A stretch of DNA of 64,000 nucleotides from JL08 sp039969355 (lineage in GTDB: Bacteria > Pseudomonadota > Alphaproteobacteria > Rhodobacterales > Rhodobacteraceae): assembly GCA_039969355.1 (NCBI GenBank), contig JBDVOA010000008.1, forward strand, positions 1 to 64,000. The letters run 5' to 3'. The notes below the pieces were generated by a model, which saw only the letters and a program-made list of their open reading frames with translations, did not search any database and was not told the DNA's origin. Positions 1 through 7,710 of the stretch are shown piece after piece. How positions within the stretch are numbered: position 1 is the stretch's first letter; each line of letters opens with the position of its first letter. A program made the translations under genes and the position numbers.

Positions 1-25
1 GGTACTCGCCTCCAATAAAATCAAT
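1..25 (+). repeat. Left attachment site: 3' end of tRNA-Cys
   Basis: The first 14 bases are the last 14 bases of a tRNA-Cys gene ending in CCA. They and the next 11 bases recur exactly at 48,638-48,662. The rest of the tRNA lies outside the window, so an intact tRNA upstream is inferred. The integrase gene starts 70 bp further in. Together these mark the left boundary of the integrative element. Confidence 0.8.
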
Positions 26-82
26 GACTTGCGTCATCCTTTCTCTCCTTCACTGCCATTTTTGAAACAACCGTTGAAACTT

Positions 83-1114
83 TCACGTTTCGGTCTTGCT
101 TCGTTCCATTTGATTTCTTGCCTCTTGAGCGCGCTTCGCGAGCTCTCTTTGCCGGATCGGTCCACCGTACTTTTTCAGCATCTCAACGCCTGAGTGGCCG
201 GTGACCGCCTTGACCATCTCGTCATCGCATCCAGCCAGATAGAGCTCGATCGTCGCGTTTTTCCTGAGACCGTGGGTTTTGTAGTAGCTGGCCTTCTCGT
301 GCTTCATCTTCTTTTTAATGGAGCGCATTTCCTCAGCGACGATCCGATAGCTGACCGATCTGCCCTTGGCGTCAGTCACGACTGTGCCGTCTGTTCGCGC
401 GATTCCGTCGAGATGGGCTTTCAGACGGTCCGTGAGCGGAATCCACAGCGGCTTGTCGGTTTTGCCCTGTGTGAAATCGAATCCTTCATCGGAAAAGTGC
501 TCCCACTTCATCTTCACGACATCGCCAATTCGTTGGCCTGTACCAACGCAAAGCTCGTAAACCAGCCGCGCCCTCTTTGAAGCCAGCGCTTCGAACTCAG
601 CACGGACATCATCTGGCCAAGGCTCCCACCCGTCGCTCTGCTGCTTGAAGAGCGGAATGCCCTTCGCCGGATTCCCATGCTCTTTCTTGATAAAGCCAAT
701 CAGGCGAGCGTGGTTCATCAATACAACCATGACCTGGACGAGATAGTTCGCCTGCCGCCAATGATCCGCATTGGCGCGGTGCAATTCGTAAATGTGATGG
801 GTCTCGATCCGAGCCGGGTCTTTCTCGGCCCAGATCTCACGAATGTGGGTGATGTACCGCCGATAGTCGGATCTCGTCCGGGGCTTCAGCTTTTTGTAGG
901 CGTCGCTCTCGTAGTAGCTCAGGATTAACGCCTCAAAGTTACGCTTCACCGGCGCAGGTGCTGGCTTTCCCTTAAGCAGGCGATTGTAATGATCCCAAAA
1001 TTCCGGAGTGCCCGCTTCCTCTTGCATCATGACCGAGATGCCACGCGAACGCCGAATGAACCGAAGATATCCCCTGTCATTGTAGACGTATTTTGGCAGG
1101 CTCTTGCGGGTCAT
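83..1114 (-). CDS. int: Tyrosine recombinase / ICE integrase
   Basis: A 343-aa phage-type site-specific recombinase that would insert and excise the element at the tRNA-Cys 3' end. The N-terminal part (about residues 55-145) resembles a SAM-like core-binding domain. The C-terminal catalytic domain has all expected residues: R195 (GTGQRIGD), K218 (TQGKTDK), H281 and R284 (THGLRKN), H307 (TGHSGVE) and nucleophile Y316 (LKKYGG). Its 3' end points at the att site 70 bp away, a usual layout for tRNA-targeting elements. Its ATG overlaps the stop of the upstream 63-aa gene (ATGA), suggesting translational coupling. It appears intact. Confidence 0.95.
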   Translation of the reverse strand: MTRKSLPKYVYNDRGYLRFIRRSRGISVMMQEEAGTPEFWDHYNRLLKGKPAPAPVKRNFEALILSYYESDAYKKLKPRTRSDYRRYITHIREIWAEKDPARIETHHIYELHRANADHWRQANYLVQVMVVLMNHARLIGFIKKEHGNPAKGIPLFKQQSDGWEPWPDDVRAEFEALASKRARLVYELCVGTGQRIGDVVKMKWEHFSDEGFDFTQGKTDKPLWIPLTDRLKAHLDGIARTDGTVVTDAKGRSVSYRIVAEEMRSIKKKMKHEKASYYKTHGLRKNATIELYLAGCDDEMVKAVTGHSGVEMLKKYGGPIRQRELAKRAQEARNQMERSKTET

Positions 1115-1302
1115 TCGCCCATTCTCAAGTCACTATTCAAGAAATCATCAGCTGCCTCGGCCGCCACCATGTTGGCGTCAACGATGACGCTGCCATCGGG
1201 TTTGATCTCGAACTTCGCGCGTTGCCAACCTGCCTCCCGCGCCTCGCGGATAAAGGCCGAGGCCGCTTGTTTCGCTTTCGTCTGTGCACTTGCCTTGGTC
1301 AT
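1111..1302 (-). CDS. Small protein upstream of integrase
   Basis: A 63-aa basic, alanine-rich protein read just before the integrase, with ATGA overlap of stop and integrase start. A purine-rich ribosome site (GAGAGG) lies about 11 nt before the ATG. I do not recognise the family. Position and size would suit an excisionase or integrase accessory factor, but there is no clear helix-turn-helix, so this is only a context guess. Confidence 0.6.
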   Translation of the reverse strand: MTKASAQTKAKQAASAFIREAREAGWQRAKFEIKPDGSVIVDANMVAAEAADDFLNSDLRMGE

Positions 1303-1326
1303 CGTGTCGGTACCTCTCTCGCCTTG

Positions 1327-1521
1327 TTAACAACGCGCATTATCACCCTGATCCATAATGATATTTCCAATTGCTCCAGGTGTGGAGCGCCTGTCCTTTG
1401 CCGCGCGAATGGCGCGGATCACTTCAGAGTTTTGGGAGTTTCCATTGCGATCGGACTCCGCTTTGATCCACTCCTTGAGCTCTTGCGGAAGTCGAAGCTG
1501 CATTGGTTTACGACTGTTCAT
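1327..1521 (-). CDS. Arc-like ribbon-helix-helix DNA-binding protein
   Basis: A 64-aa protein with an Arc/MetJ-type ribbon-helix-helix core: a short strand (KPMQLRLPQELKEWI) followed by helices containing NGNSQNSEVIRAIRAA. The ATG at 1521 is preferred over an upstream in-frame ATG at 1545 because GGAGG lies 7 nt before it. It is the first gene of the unit running into the 63-aa gene and the integrase. It is divergent from a second Arc-like gene (1606-1920). The 84-bp gap between them holds two TGGC-N5-GCCA palindromes that are probable operators for one or both proteins. Likely role: repressor of integrase expression (inference). Confidence 0.75.
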   Translation of the reverse strand: MNSRKPMQLRLPQELKEWIKAESDRNGNSQNSEVIRAIRAAKDRRSTPGAIGNIIMDQGDNARC

Positions 1522-1555
1522 GAAACGCCTCCAGGTTGAAACCACATCCCGTTAG

Positions 1556-1603
1556 TGGCACTTAGCCACTATTGCGTCAATTGCTTTTTATGGCACAGTG
1601 CCA
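1556..1603. promoter_or_regulatory. Paired TGGC-N5-GCCA operators between divergent Arc-like genes
   Basis: Two inverted repeats of identical form, TGGCACTTAGCCA (1556-1568) and TGGCACAGTGCCA (1591-1603), lie 35 bp centre to centre in the divergent promoter region. The second ends 2 bp before the start codon at 1606. A third element of the same form is at 29,476-29,488 upstream of mobC. Arc/RHH repressors commonly bind tandem short palindromes, so these are candidate operators; binding is inferred. Confidence 0.65.
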
Positions 1604-1605
1604 CC

Positions 1606-1920
1606 ATGCCAGAACAAAGCTCTCAAAATCAGGATAAATTCATCGTGCGGCTGCCCGACGGTCTTCGCGATCGAATACGCCTCGCGGCTGAGGCCAACCA
1701 CCGCAGTATGAATGCTGAGGTCGTCGCCTTACTCGAAGAAAACTATCCGGCCCCTGTGCCGGAAAAACTGGAAGACCCCGCCGCGCGGCTGCTCTTCTGG
1801 CTCGCGAAGCGCATCCGCCGTAGAAGCCCGAAGCCCGGCTCTCCCAGAGACAAGCAAGCAGCCTTGTATGAGCGCATTGCGGTCGATATCTCGGAACGCA
1901 TGAAGGATATCGGGGAATAG
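1606..1920 (+). CDS. Arc-family DNA-binding protein
   Basis: A 104-aa protein with an N-terminal Arc-type ribbon-helix-helix domain: strand DKFIVRLPDGLRDRIRLAA, then NHRSMNAEVVALLEE, the classic Arc/Mnt helix pattern. A basic C-terminal half (KRIRRRSPKP) follows. The ATG at 1606 gives a normal RHH N-terminus; a longer reading from 1555 would run through the operator palindromes and is unlikely. It is divergent from the Arc-like gene at 1327-1521. It probably autoregulates and may control both the integration and mobilisation promoters, given the shared palindrome at 29.5 kb. Confidence 0.8.
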   Translation: MPEQSSQNQDKFIVRLPDGLRDRIRLAAEANHRSMNAEVVALLEENYPAPVPEKLEDPAARLLFWLAKRIRRRSPKPGSPRDKQAALYERIAVDISERMKDIGE

Positions 1921-1922
1921 CC

Positions 1923-2564
1923 TTAATAGGCCACCCACTCATATCCGTGGTTGCCTTCGTGATCCCTCCATTCAACGCCGACGCCTCGTCGCCAATTCGA
2001 TGACGAACAGCGTCGCGACGGCAAAACCCATTGCGGGGCGGCCGCTGGTGTCGTGCGTTGCCAGCCGAATTCGCCCTGCGTGCCGTAGGTCCCGAGGCGC
2101 ATGTTGTAACTCTCAGAACAATCATCGTCGCGACCACGTTCGCGATGGCTGTAATGCCGAACGTCCCAGACGCGGATCGAGCGCACGAAGTCGAATTCCA
2201 GACCACCGATGTCGATATCGGCACCGCCTTCAGTCACCTGTGTCAGAATGACCTGGCCAAGCGTCTGATTTGTTTGGTTGCTGGCTTCCCAGACTTTAGG
2301 GGCCGTGCTCTGCAATGGTGCGCGCTCAGAAACACCCATAGGACAACGCCAGATTTGCAATGGCGGCTCAATTGGCCAGGGCGTGATGCGACGGATAAAC
2401 ACGGCACGGGCATGAAAGCATTCTGCTGACGCGGGCCAACCACCAGCCAGGCAAAGCAGAATGGCGCAGTCAACCTGATAGGCTTTTGCCGCCTGCGGAG
2501 CCACACTGGAAAGCAGAGACATTGCGACCCCAAAGAACCAATTCCTGATAGATCTGCACCACAT
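1923..2564 (-). CDS. Exported conserved protein of unknown function
   Basis: A 213-aa protein with a signal peptide: basic n-region (RSIR), hydrophobic NWFFGVAMSLLSSVAP, and a likely cleavage site after QAAKA. The mature part has a Cys-rich segment (VDCAILLCLAGGWP, later PLQIWRCPM) followed by a polar Arg-rich tail. From memory, proteins with this segment are common in alphaproteobacterial conjugative elements; I cannot assign a function. It is convergent with the Arc-like gene, whose stop is 2 bp away. Confidence 0.7.
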   Translation of the reverse strand: MWCRSIRNWFFGVAMSLLSSVAPQAAKAYQVDCAILLCLAGGWPASAECFHARAVFIRRITPWPIEPPLQIWRCPMGVSERAPLQSTAPKVWEASNQTNQTLGQVILTQVTEGGADIDIGGLEFDFVRSIRVWDVRHYSHRERGRDDDCSESYNMRLGTYGTQGEFGWQRTTPAAAPQWVLPSRRCSSSNWRRGVGVEWRDHEGNHGYEWVAY

Positions 2565-2673
2565 ATCAATATATGCCCTTTGCTACATTACTGTATTATT
2601 GTAAATGTAACTCCAACAGCCCCCTTCACACCATATACGAGAACATCATTTGTGATGCTCGCGCGCGTTTTGT

Positions 2674-2685
2674 GGAATATATTCC
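2674..2685. promoter_or_regulatory. Palindrome GGAATATATTCC upstream of XRE gene
   Basis: A perfect 12-bp palindrome 36 bp before the XRE regulator gene. A second inverted repeat (CATCATTTGTGATG) lies just upstream. The positions suit autoregulatory operator sites for the XRE protein; this is inference. Confidence 0.45.
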
Positions 2686-2721
2686 GTAGAGCAGTTCTTG
2701 TGATCTGGCCGAATACAGGCC

Positions 2722-2934
2722 ATGAAATTGCGGGAACGAGTAGGGCTAAATGTACGGAATCTAAGAAATTCCAGAGGATTGAGCCAAGAACAATTAGCCT
2801 TAGCTGCGGAAGTCGATCGCAGCTATATCAGCGAGATCGAACTCGCCAAGAATTCAGCATCAATCGATGTTCTGGAGCGGATCGCGGATGCTCTCAGCGT
2901 CGATCCAAAGGAATTGTTTAACGAGAGGGGCTAG
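2722..2934 (+). CDS. XRE-family transcriptional regulator
   Basis: A 70-aa single-domain Cro/CI-type helix-turn-helix protein. The HTH is clear: RNSRGLSQEQLALAAEV is the first part and DRSYISEIELAKNSAS the recognition helix with the conserved [YI]-I-S-x-[IL]-E pattern. The family controls lysogeny-like switches in phages and ICEs, so a role in controlling excision or transfer is plausible. It sits between the integration module and the mercury cargo. Palindromes upstream (2674-2685) suggest autoregulation. Confidence 0.85.
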   Translation: MKLRERVGLNVRNLRNSRGLSQEQLALAAEVDRSYISEIELAKNSASIDVLERIADALSVDPKELFNERG

Positions 2935-2936
2935 TT

Positions 2937-3137
2937 TTGCCCGAATTTGAGAGTGCTCGCACAACGGCCGAAGCCATCGGCCGCATTACATGTATCAAGA
3001 CAGGCGAAGAAATCGGCTTGCTGTATCATTGGGACAATGGTGAAACTCAGGCGGCGCTTTACGATGATGGTCATCCTGAAACATCAAACTGCTCAGATCA
3101 TCCCGCTGAAACGGACATTGGCGCAAACCGCAGCTAA
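2937..3137 (+). CDS. Small acidic protein downstream of XRE regulator
   Basis: A 66-aa reading frame beginning at TTG two bases after the XRE stop. Product begins MPEFESART and is acidic, with no domain I recognise. The tight spacing suggests co-translation with the regulator, but the non-ATG start and lack of family recognition keep confidence low. Confidence 0.4.
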   Translation: MPEFESARTTAEAIGRITCIKTGEEIGLLYHWDNGETQAALYDDGHPETSNCSDHPAETDIGANRS

Positions 3138-3269
3138 CGGCCGGAAAGAACCCGAACGTCCTGATGCTGCATCAAGTAGGAATGTCGGCTTTCAGCCTCT
3201 CGCACTAATGCATCTGGCCCAGCTCGAAGTTGACGGAGAGCTAGACAGAGTCCATGCCCAGATGGTCTT

Positions 3270-4013
3270 TCATGAAGTTGGCGATAACTCGATGGGCCTG
3301 TCGGTTGAGTGGACGAAAGGTAGAAAAACAGCTGCTCCAATTTGGGTGGCTTTTTCGGGAGTTAACCGAAAGCCGGTTCCGGCAGGTCTTCCACGTTTCC
3401 ACTCTTCAAGATGCTCGTCACAGCAAAACGCCAACATGGACTGACATTGCGTTTTAGCAGCACACCCGTTCACGTCCGATACTTCGGCCCAGATGACGGT
3501 AGCTTCGGGGTGCACGGCTTCTACTTCCAATCCATCCCGGTTGATTGAAACCTTGATCTGCCTTTCACACTCCGGACAGGCTGACTGAACAGTCGTCTCG
3601 TGGCCAGTCATCGCAGCGGTTCCTAATGCATCAATAGCACAAATAGCGTTGATGCGCCTGCCGCCCAGTGAAACTCGATGCTGCGTCGGGGTCGCGGAGA
3701 ATGGATAGGCCGCTACAATCACATCGTCTTCAAAAAGGATCAGATCGCGTCGTTGCAAGCTCCGAAGTGATGATCTTAAATCCACCAAGGTTTGCCCAGT
3801 GGACATCTTGAGGTCGTTCAATGTTGGGGGCATCCCAGCCCTGACGAAACCGAGCAGCACCTGTCGGTGAATGGCAAGCTCTTGCGGAGTAATCCCATCC
3901 CACCGATCTGCCATCCGTTCCGCTGTCATTAACGCCTCAAGAGCCTTGGCAACATACCCATCAGACACCACTGACCAGTCGAGATAGCTGCTTCGCGCCA
4001 TGACCGCCTTCAT
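3270..4013 (-). CDS. merB: Organomercurial lyase-like protein MerB
   Basis: A 247-aa protein matching alkylmercury lyase, which splits carbon-mercury bonds and releases Hg(II) for MerA. The N-terminal helical domain is followed by the family core: HRVSLGGRRINAICAIDALG contains C125 and D128, matching the C96/D99 pair of well-studied MerB in spacing. A second cysteine site, C197-C198 (LAFCCDEH), corresponds to C159. Its ATG overlaps the merA stop (ATGA), so it is translationally coupled as last gene of the mer operon. It is longer than typical MerB (about 212 aa), and a few extra Cys residues (CPEC, QC) may be structural. Confidence 0.85.
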   Translation of the reverse strand: MKAVMARSSYLDWSVVSDGYVAKALEALMTAERMADRWDGITPQELAIHRQVLLGFVRAGMPPTLNDLKMSTGQTLVDLRSSLRSLQRRDLILFEDDVIVAAYPFSATPTQHRVSLGGRRINAICAIDALGTAAMTGHETTVQSACPECERQIKVSINRDGLEVEAVHPEATVIWAEVSDVNGCAAKTQCQSMLAFCCDEHLEEWKRGRPAGTGFRLTPEKATQIGAAVFLPFVHSTDRPIELSPTS

Positions 4014-5443
4014 CCTGCACAGCAGGACAGTTTGGCTACATCCTTATCAAATGTTTGTGCGGCCAGCTTCAGCCCCTCGACTGTTGTGAGATAGGGAAAG
4101 ATCATTGCGCCCAGATCGTCGTAGGTCATTCCCATTTTGATAGCCATCGCTGCGGTCTGGATACTGTCTGCTCCTTCCGGGGCAATGATATGCGCGCCCA
4201 ATAGCTGCTTAGTGTCCTTGTCCGCGATCAGTTTGATCAGACCGCGCGTGTCGCGGGCAGCCAACGCACGAGGCACGTGCTCCAGTCCCAAGACCGATGT
4301 GGCCACTTCATAACCAGCGGACTCGGCCTTCGCCTCGGTAAGGCCGACACTGGCGACCTGTGGATCAGAAAAGACGACAGCGGGCATGACGCTGTTGTCA
4401 TAGCTGAGTGTGTTTCCATTCATCGCATTCTTGGCGGCGAGCTTCGCGCCATAGGCCGCCATATAGACAAACTGATCAGTCCCAGTCACATCGCCTGTCG
4501 CATAAACCCCGTCTCGGGTACTACGCATCTGCGGGTCGATGACAATTCCGCCACGCGCGTTGATGTCGATCCCAGCGGCATCAAGCCCCAAAGAACCCGT
4601 GTTCGGGATGCGACCCGTCGCCAACAAGAGCTTCTCGGCTTCGATCCTGACCGCCACGCCGTTATGTGTCGCGTGCAACGTGACAACCTCGCCCGATTTT
4701 TCAAACCTGTCGTATGATAGCCCGTCCAGCACCTTAATGCCTTCATCGACAAAGGCTTTCGTTAGAGCTTCGCTGATCTCTGGTTCGGCTTCTGGAAGCA
4801 AGCCACGACGCGTGATAATGGTTACTTCGACACCTGCGCGGGCAAATATCTGAGCAATCTCAACGCCGATGTAGCCGCCACCCATCACCATGAGTGACTT
4901 GGGAAGCTCTGACTGTTCAAGTGCTGAGGTGCTGTCCAACCAATCGACCTTATCCACTCCGGGGATATCTGGCACATGTGGCGAAGACCCCGTTGCGATG
5001 ATAATTTTTGGTGCACGAATGGTGCGATCTCCGACCTCTAGAGAGCCATCGCTTGCGAAACGCGCCTGGCCTTCGATGTAGTTGACACTTTCATAGTTTG
5101 GCAAAACATCAACGTATTTTGCTGCCCGCAGATCATCCACCAAGGCTTGCTTTTGGGCGACCAGGGCCACCCAATCGGTCACTTTTGCGGTGGCTTCCAC
5201 ACCATCAAACCGGTCAGCGGTTTTGGCTGAATGCAGTGTTTCCACTGCGCGGATCATCGCCTTGGACGGGACGCAACCGACGTTGACACAAGTGCCGCCG
5301 ATGGTTCCATATCCAACGAGCGCAACGCGGGCACCGTCTTCGGCTGCCGTGATCGCGGCTGAAAATCCAGCAGATCCAGCGCCAATAACAGCGAGGTCAA
5401 ATGTATCGGCATCTGCCGAATTCGAAGAACAACAGTCGGACAT
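4010..5443 (-). CDS. merA: Mercuric reductase
   Basis: A 477-aa flavoprotein disulfide reductase that reduces Hg(II) to volatile Hg(0) with NADPH in the cytoplasm. Seen: FAD-binding GAGSAG (21-26), redox-active pair C52-C57 in GGTCVNVGCVPSKA, an NAD(P)-binding GGGYIGVE, a C-terminal dimerisation domain, and the C-terminal mercury-handing pair CC at 474-475 (KLSCCAG). It lacks the N-terminal heavy-metal-associated domain found in Tn501-type MerA, but begins with a Cys-Cys (MSDCC) that might serve in metal hand-off. It lies between merF and merB on one strand. Confidence 0.96.
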   Translation of the reverse strand: MSDCCSSNSADADTFDLAVIGAGSAGFSAAITAAEDGARVALVGYGTIGGTCVNVGCVPSKAMIRAVETLHSAKTADRFDGVEATAKVTDWVALVAQKQALVDDLRAAKYVDVLPNYESVNYIEGQARFASDGSLEVGDRTIRAPKIIIATGSSPHVPDIPGVDKVDWLDSTSALEQSELPKSLMVMGGGYIGVEIAQIFARAGVEVTIITRRGLLPEAEPEISEALTKAFVDEGIKVLDGLSYDRFEKSGEVVTLHATHNGVAVRIEAEKLLLATGRIPNTGSLGLDAAGIDINARGGIVIDPQMRSTRDGVYATGDVTGTDQFVYMAAYGAKLAAKNAMNGNTLSYDNSVMPAVVFSDPQVASVGLTEAKAESAGYEVATSVLGLEHVPRALAARDTRGLIKLIADKDTKQLLGAHIIAPEGADSIQTAAMAIKMGMTYDDLGAMIFPYLTTVEGLKLAAQTFDKDVAKLSCCAG

Positions 5444-5461
5444 ATTTTTGGTCTTTCGGTA

Positions 5462-5665
5462 TCAGGTTTTCCGCGCACGGCGGATGAGAGCATAAATCGT
5501 GATCAGCGCGAACACAGCGAGAGCGGGCAATAGGACATAATCGAGATAGCCAACTACGGCCGACAGCCCCACAATCCCGAAAAGCACAGCGAGAATTGGC
5601 GTGAAGCAACACAGCGCGGCTATCACCGTGCCAAAGATGCCGAGTTTAAGAAGTCTGTCGTTCAC
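5462..5665 (-). CDS. merF: Mercury transporter MerF
   Basis: A 67-aa inner-membrane protein with two hydrophobic helices and the vicinal CC of MerF (ALCCFTP) plus the conserved GYLDYVLLPALA segment. MerF brings Hg(II) into the cytoplasm for MerA. I place the start at GTG 5665 (product begins MNDRLLKLG) because AGAGGG lies just upstream and this matches the family N-terminus; an in-frame ATG at 5746 would add about 27 unrelated residues. It overlaps the end of the preceding small membrane gene by 20 bp. Confidence 0.88.
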   Translation of the reverse strand: MNDRLLKLGIFGTVIAALCCFTPILAVLFGIVGLSAVVGYLDYVLLPALAVFALITIYALIRRARKT

Positions 5666-5909
5666 CTCGGTCGCCCTCTCTGAAATCTCGATCTTGCCTG
5701 CGCAACCGCATGAAGGATCGTGTTGCCAGAAACGCGATTCCGCCAAGTGTTGCCAGGAGGGATGCGGTCAGCACATTGGCGCCAGATAGAAAACCAGCGG
5801 TTCCGAAAAGCGCAGTTCCAACCAGAGCCAACTTTCCACCACAGCAGATGACGACAACCGGGGCAGTCACGATGAAGGCCAGCAAACCTCCTGTTGAGCT
5901 ATCTTTCAT
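5646..5909 (-). CDS. Small membrane protein in mer operon
   Basis: An 87-aa protein with two predicted membrane helices (about residues 7-35 and 45-65), a vicinal Cys pair in the first (VVVICCGGKLA), and a charged C-terminus. The start is ATG 5909, 7 bp after merP. It lies between merP and merF. The CC-in-helix arrangement mimics MerT/MerF/MerC, so an accessory mercury transporter is a fair inference, but the sequence does not match a mer family I can name. Confidence 0.75.
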   Translation of the reverse strand: MKDSSTGGLLAFIVTAPVVVICCGGKLALVGTALFGTAGFLSGANVLTASLLATLGGIAFLATRSFMRLRRQDRDFREGDRGERQTS

Positions 5910-5916
5910 TTTAAGC

Positions 5917-6213
5917 TCAGGAATTGCTGTCGTTAGAAACAAGCTCGGCTTCGTAGCCCGCAGCCGTTGACGCAAACGCGATATCTTCTGCATTGGCTAT
6001 GGCGTCGTCAAAGACTACAACGGCCGTTCGAGTGTCTGCATCGGCGCTCACTTGTATAACACCTTCGACGCCGCTCATCGCCGATTCAACAATGAATGGG
6101 CAGCTGGCACAGGTCATACCCGGAACCGAGAATGTCACTGTCTGCTCAGCCGCAAAGACAGGAGCGGCGGCCATGAAGCCAATCAAGGCCAAAACTGGTG
6201 TGTAGTGTTTCAT
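5917..6213 (-). CDS. merP: Periplasmic mercury-binding protein MerP
   Basis: A 98-aa protein with a signal peptide (MKHYTPVLALIGFMAAAPVFA) followed by a heavy-metal-associated domain containing GMTCASCP, the two-cysteine Hg(II) site. It scavenges mercuric ion in the periplasm and passes it to MerT. The ATG at 6213 fits the signal peptide; a longer in-frame reading to 6351 overlaps merT and lacks support. It follows merT with an 11-bp gap. Confidence 0.95.
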   Translation of the reverse strand: MKHYTPVLALIGFMAAAPVFAAEQTVTFSVPGMTCASCPFIVESAMSGVEGVIQVSADADTRTAVVVFDDAIANAEDIAFASTAAGYEAELVSNDSNS

Positions 6214-6224
6214 TATGGTTCCTT

Positions 6225-6629
6225 TCACAGACCAAGAAGAATGGGGGCGACGACCGGCGCAATCCAATTCCAGAATAACGCGATCACGATGAGAATTGTT
6301 GATGCCCAAAGTGCAGATTTGACCAGCCGATTGGGAAGTGGTCGGGCACAAATCTCTCCATCCGCACAGGCTTTGGGTTTGCGGTAAACCATCCAGTAGC
6401 CGTAGCCGAGAAACCCAAGCGTGATTGCGATGAAGATCGGCTTGTAAGGTTCAAGCGCCGTCAAATTGCCAATCCATGCGCCGGATACGCCAAGGCTGAA
6501 CAAGATCAACGGAACAATGCAGCAGGTTGAGGCCGCAAGAGCTCCAAGAATGCCGCCCGCCGCAATCATGCGAGCCTTGCGGCTTTCAGGGTCGTGTTTG
6601 TTCAGGTCAGCGTTTGTTGTGTCAGTCAT
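6225..6629 (-). CDS. merT: Mercuric transporter MerT
   Basis: A 134-aa inner-membrane protein with three hydrophobic helices. The first carries the vicinal CC (STCCIVPLILF) that accepts Hg(II) from MerP. A cytoplasmic loop pair of cysteines (ACADGEICA) matches the loop cysteines of MerT. It is the first gene of the operon, reading away from merR. It is slightly longer than the classic 116-aa MerT, mostly through a polar N-terminus. Confidence 0.94.
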   Translation of the reverse strand: MTDTTNADLNKHDPESRKARMIAAGGILGALAASTCCIVPLILFSLGVSGAWIGNLTALEPYKPIFIAITLGFLGYGYWMVYRKPKACADGEICARPLPNRLVKSALWASTILIVIALFWNWIAPVVAPILLGL

Positions 6630-6670
6630 TCAAGTGCTCGCAATTCCGGTTTCTAGGTGTAACATGCGAT

Positions 6671-6685
6671 CTGTAGGGGCTACAG
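6671..6685. promoter_or_regulatory. mer operator/promoter with MerR-type dyad
   Basis: CTGTAG-GGG-CTACAG is a perfect dyad in the merR-merT gap. Read toward merT, it lies between TTGCAT (-35-like) and CATGTT (-10-like) with a stretched 19-bp spacer. This is the hallmark of promoters activated by MerR proteins through DNA distortion. It sits 19 bp upstream of the merR start, so it can also mediate autorepression. Confidence 0.75.
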
Positions 6686-6703
6686 ATGCAAGGAGATTCT
6701 TCA

Positions 6704-7123
6704 ATGCCTGAGGTCACAAAAACGCGAGGCTACGCAATCGGCGAGATGTCCAGACGCACCGGTGTGAACATTGAAACGATCCGCTACTATGAACGTATCA
6801 AACTGATGCCAAATCCGGATCGCACGTCAGGCGGCAACCGGCAGTACAATCATGATCAACTCAAGCGGTTGTCCTTCATCAAGACGTCGCGAGAGCTTGG
6901 GTTCAGCATTGATGAAATTCGCGAATTGCTGGAAATGGTTGACCGGCAAGACTTTACCTGTGGCGAGGTACATGGATTGACCATCGGGCACTTGGCTTCT
7001 GTGCGTGAAAAGATCAAAGGGCTGCGCAAGTTGGAAAAGGCACTTGTGGGTATGGCAGCGGAGTGCAGCCAAGGTGACGTTCCCGACTGCCCTATCCTGG
7101 AGACATTGTTCGAAGCGCGGTGA
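6704..7123 (+). CDS. merR: Mercury-responsive regulator MerR
   Basis: A 139-aa MerR-family activator/repressor. The N-terminal winged HTH (YAIGEMSRRTGVNIETIRYYERI) is followed by a dimerisation helix. Three cysteines match the Hg(II)-binding set: one in DFTCGEVH, one in AAECSQG, and one in VPDCPIL. The ATG at 6704 is chosen because AAGGAG lies 9 nt upstream; an earlier ATG at 6686 overlaps the operator and lacks a ribosome site. It is divergent from the merTP operon. Confidence 0.93.
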   Translation: MPEVTKTRGYAIGEMSRRTGVNIETIRYYERIKLMPNPDRTSGGNRQYNHDQLKRLSFIKTSRELGFSIDEIRELLEMVDRQDFTCGEVHGLTIGHLASVREKIKGLRKLEKALVGMAAECSQGDVPDCPILETLFEAR

Positions 7124-7286
7124 AAGCTAAGTTCCATACCGTGAGCAACCAAATTCGCAATATGGAGTACGACGCAAGCAAACATTGAAACACGAAGGGC
7201 CAATTTCCGGCTTCGTCCTTGTCCCGCACTGGCAACCTTCGCCGCTGCCTTATTGAACGGCAGCTTTCTCTACGTGAGGACGGGCG

Positions 7287-7574
7287 TTATTTCCTCACGC
7301 CGTCCACAAGCTCCAAAACGCGCGCGTACTCTTCGCTGATCTCGCGCGCCTGCTCGAAAACCTCACGCCGCTGCCGATCCAGGCATCGGAAGTACTGCTC
7401 AACATCGATAAAATACATCTCCGCATCGCGCTTCAACAGATCCGCATAGGCCTGCACGTCATCGGCATTGGTCGGCATCCAGGGCGGCGCAGGCGGCAGA
7501 CAACTGCCCGCGATCGAGGCAGACCCCCAGCTCAGAACGGCCATAAACGCCCATGCTTGTTTCAAAAGCGCCAT
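7287..7574 (-). CDS. Small exported protein next to T4SS operon
   Basis: A 95-aa protein with a signal peptide (MALLKQAWAFMAVLSWGSASIAG, cleavage before SCLPP). The mature part is rich in charged helical residues with a second cysteine (YFRCLDRQRR). I do not know a function. It is divergent from the transfer operon across a 136-bp gap carrying the 7651-7680 palindrome. A periplasmic accessory role in conjugation is possible. Confidence 0.65.
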   Translation of the reverse strand: MALLKQAWAFMAVLSWGSASIAGSCLPPAPPWMPTNADDVQAYADLLKRDAEMYFIDVEQYFRCLDRQRREVFEQAREISEEYARVLELVDGVRK

Positions 7575-7650
7575 ATTATCTTGGCTCAGCCACTCCGTTG
7601 CAGTAAATTCGTTTCAACGCATGAAAGGCGCAATAACTCACATTGCACCT

Positions 7651-7680
7651 ATTGATTGCAAGATTATAATATTGTATCGG
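7651..7680. promoter_or_regulatory. Palindromic operator upstream of the transfer operon
   Basis: The 16-mer CAAGATTATAATATTG (7659-7674) is a near-perfect dyad preceded by TTGATT. The same arrangement, with 15 of 16 core bases identical (CAATATTATAATATTG), occurs at 29,498-29,513 upstream of mobC. Two sites at the two transfer promoters suggest a common regulator; which protein binds is unknown. Confidence 0.55.
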
Positions 7681-7710
7681 TTCGATAGTCCATGAGGGAC
7701 TGCCGGGCCA

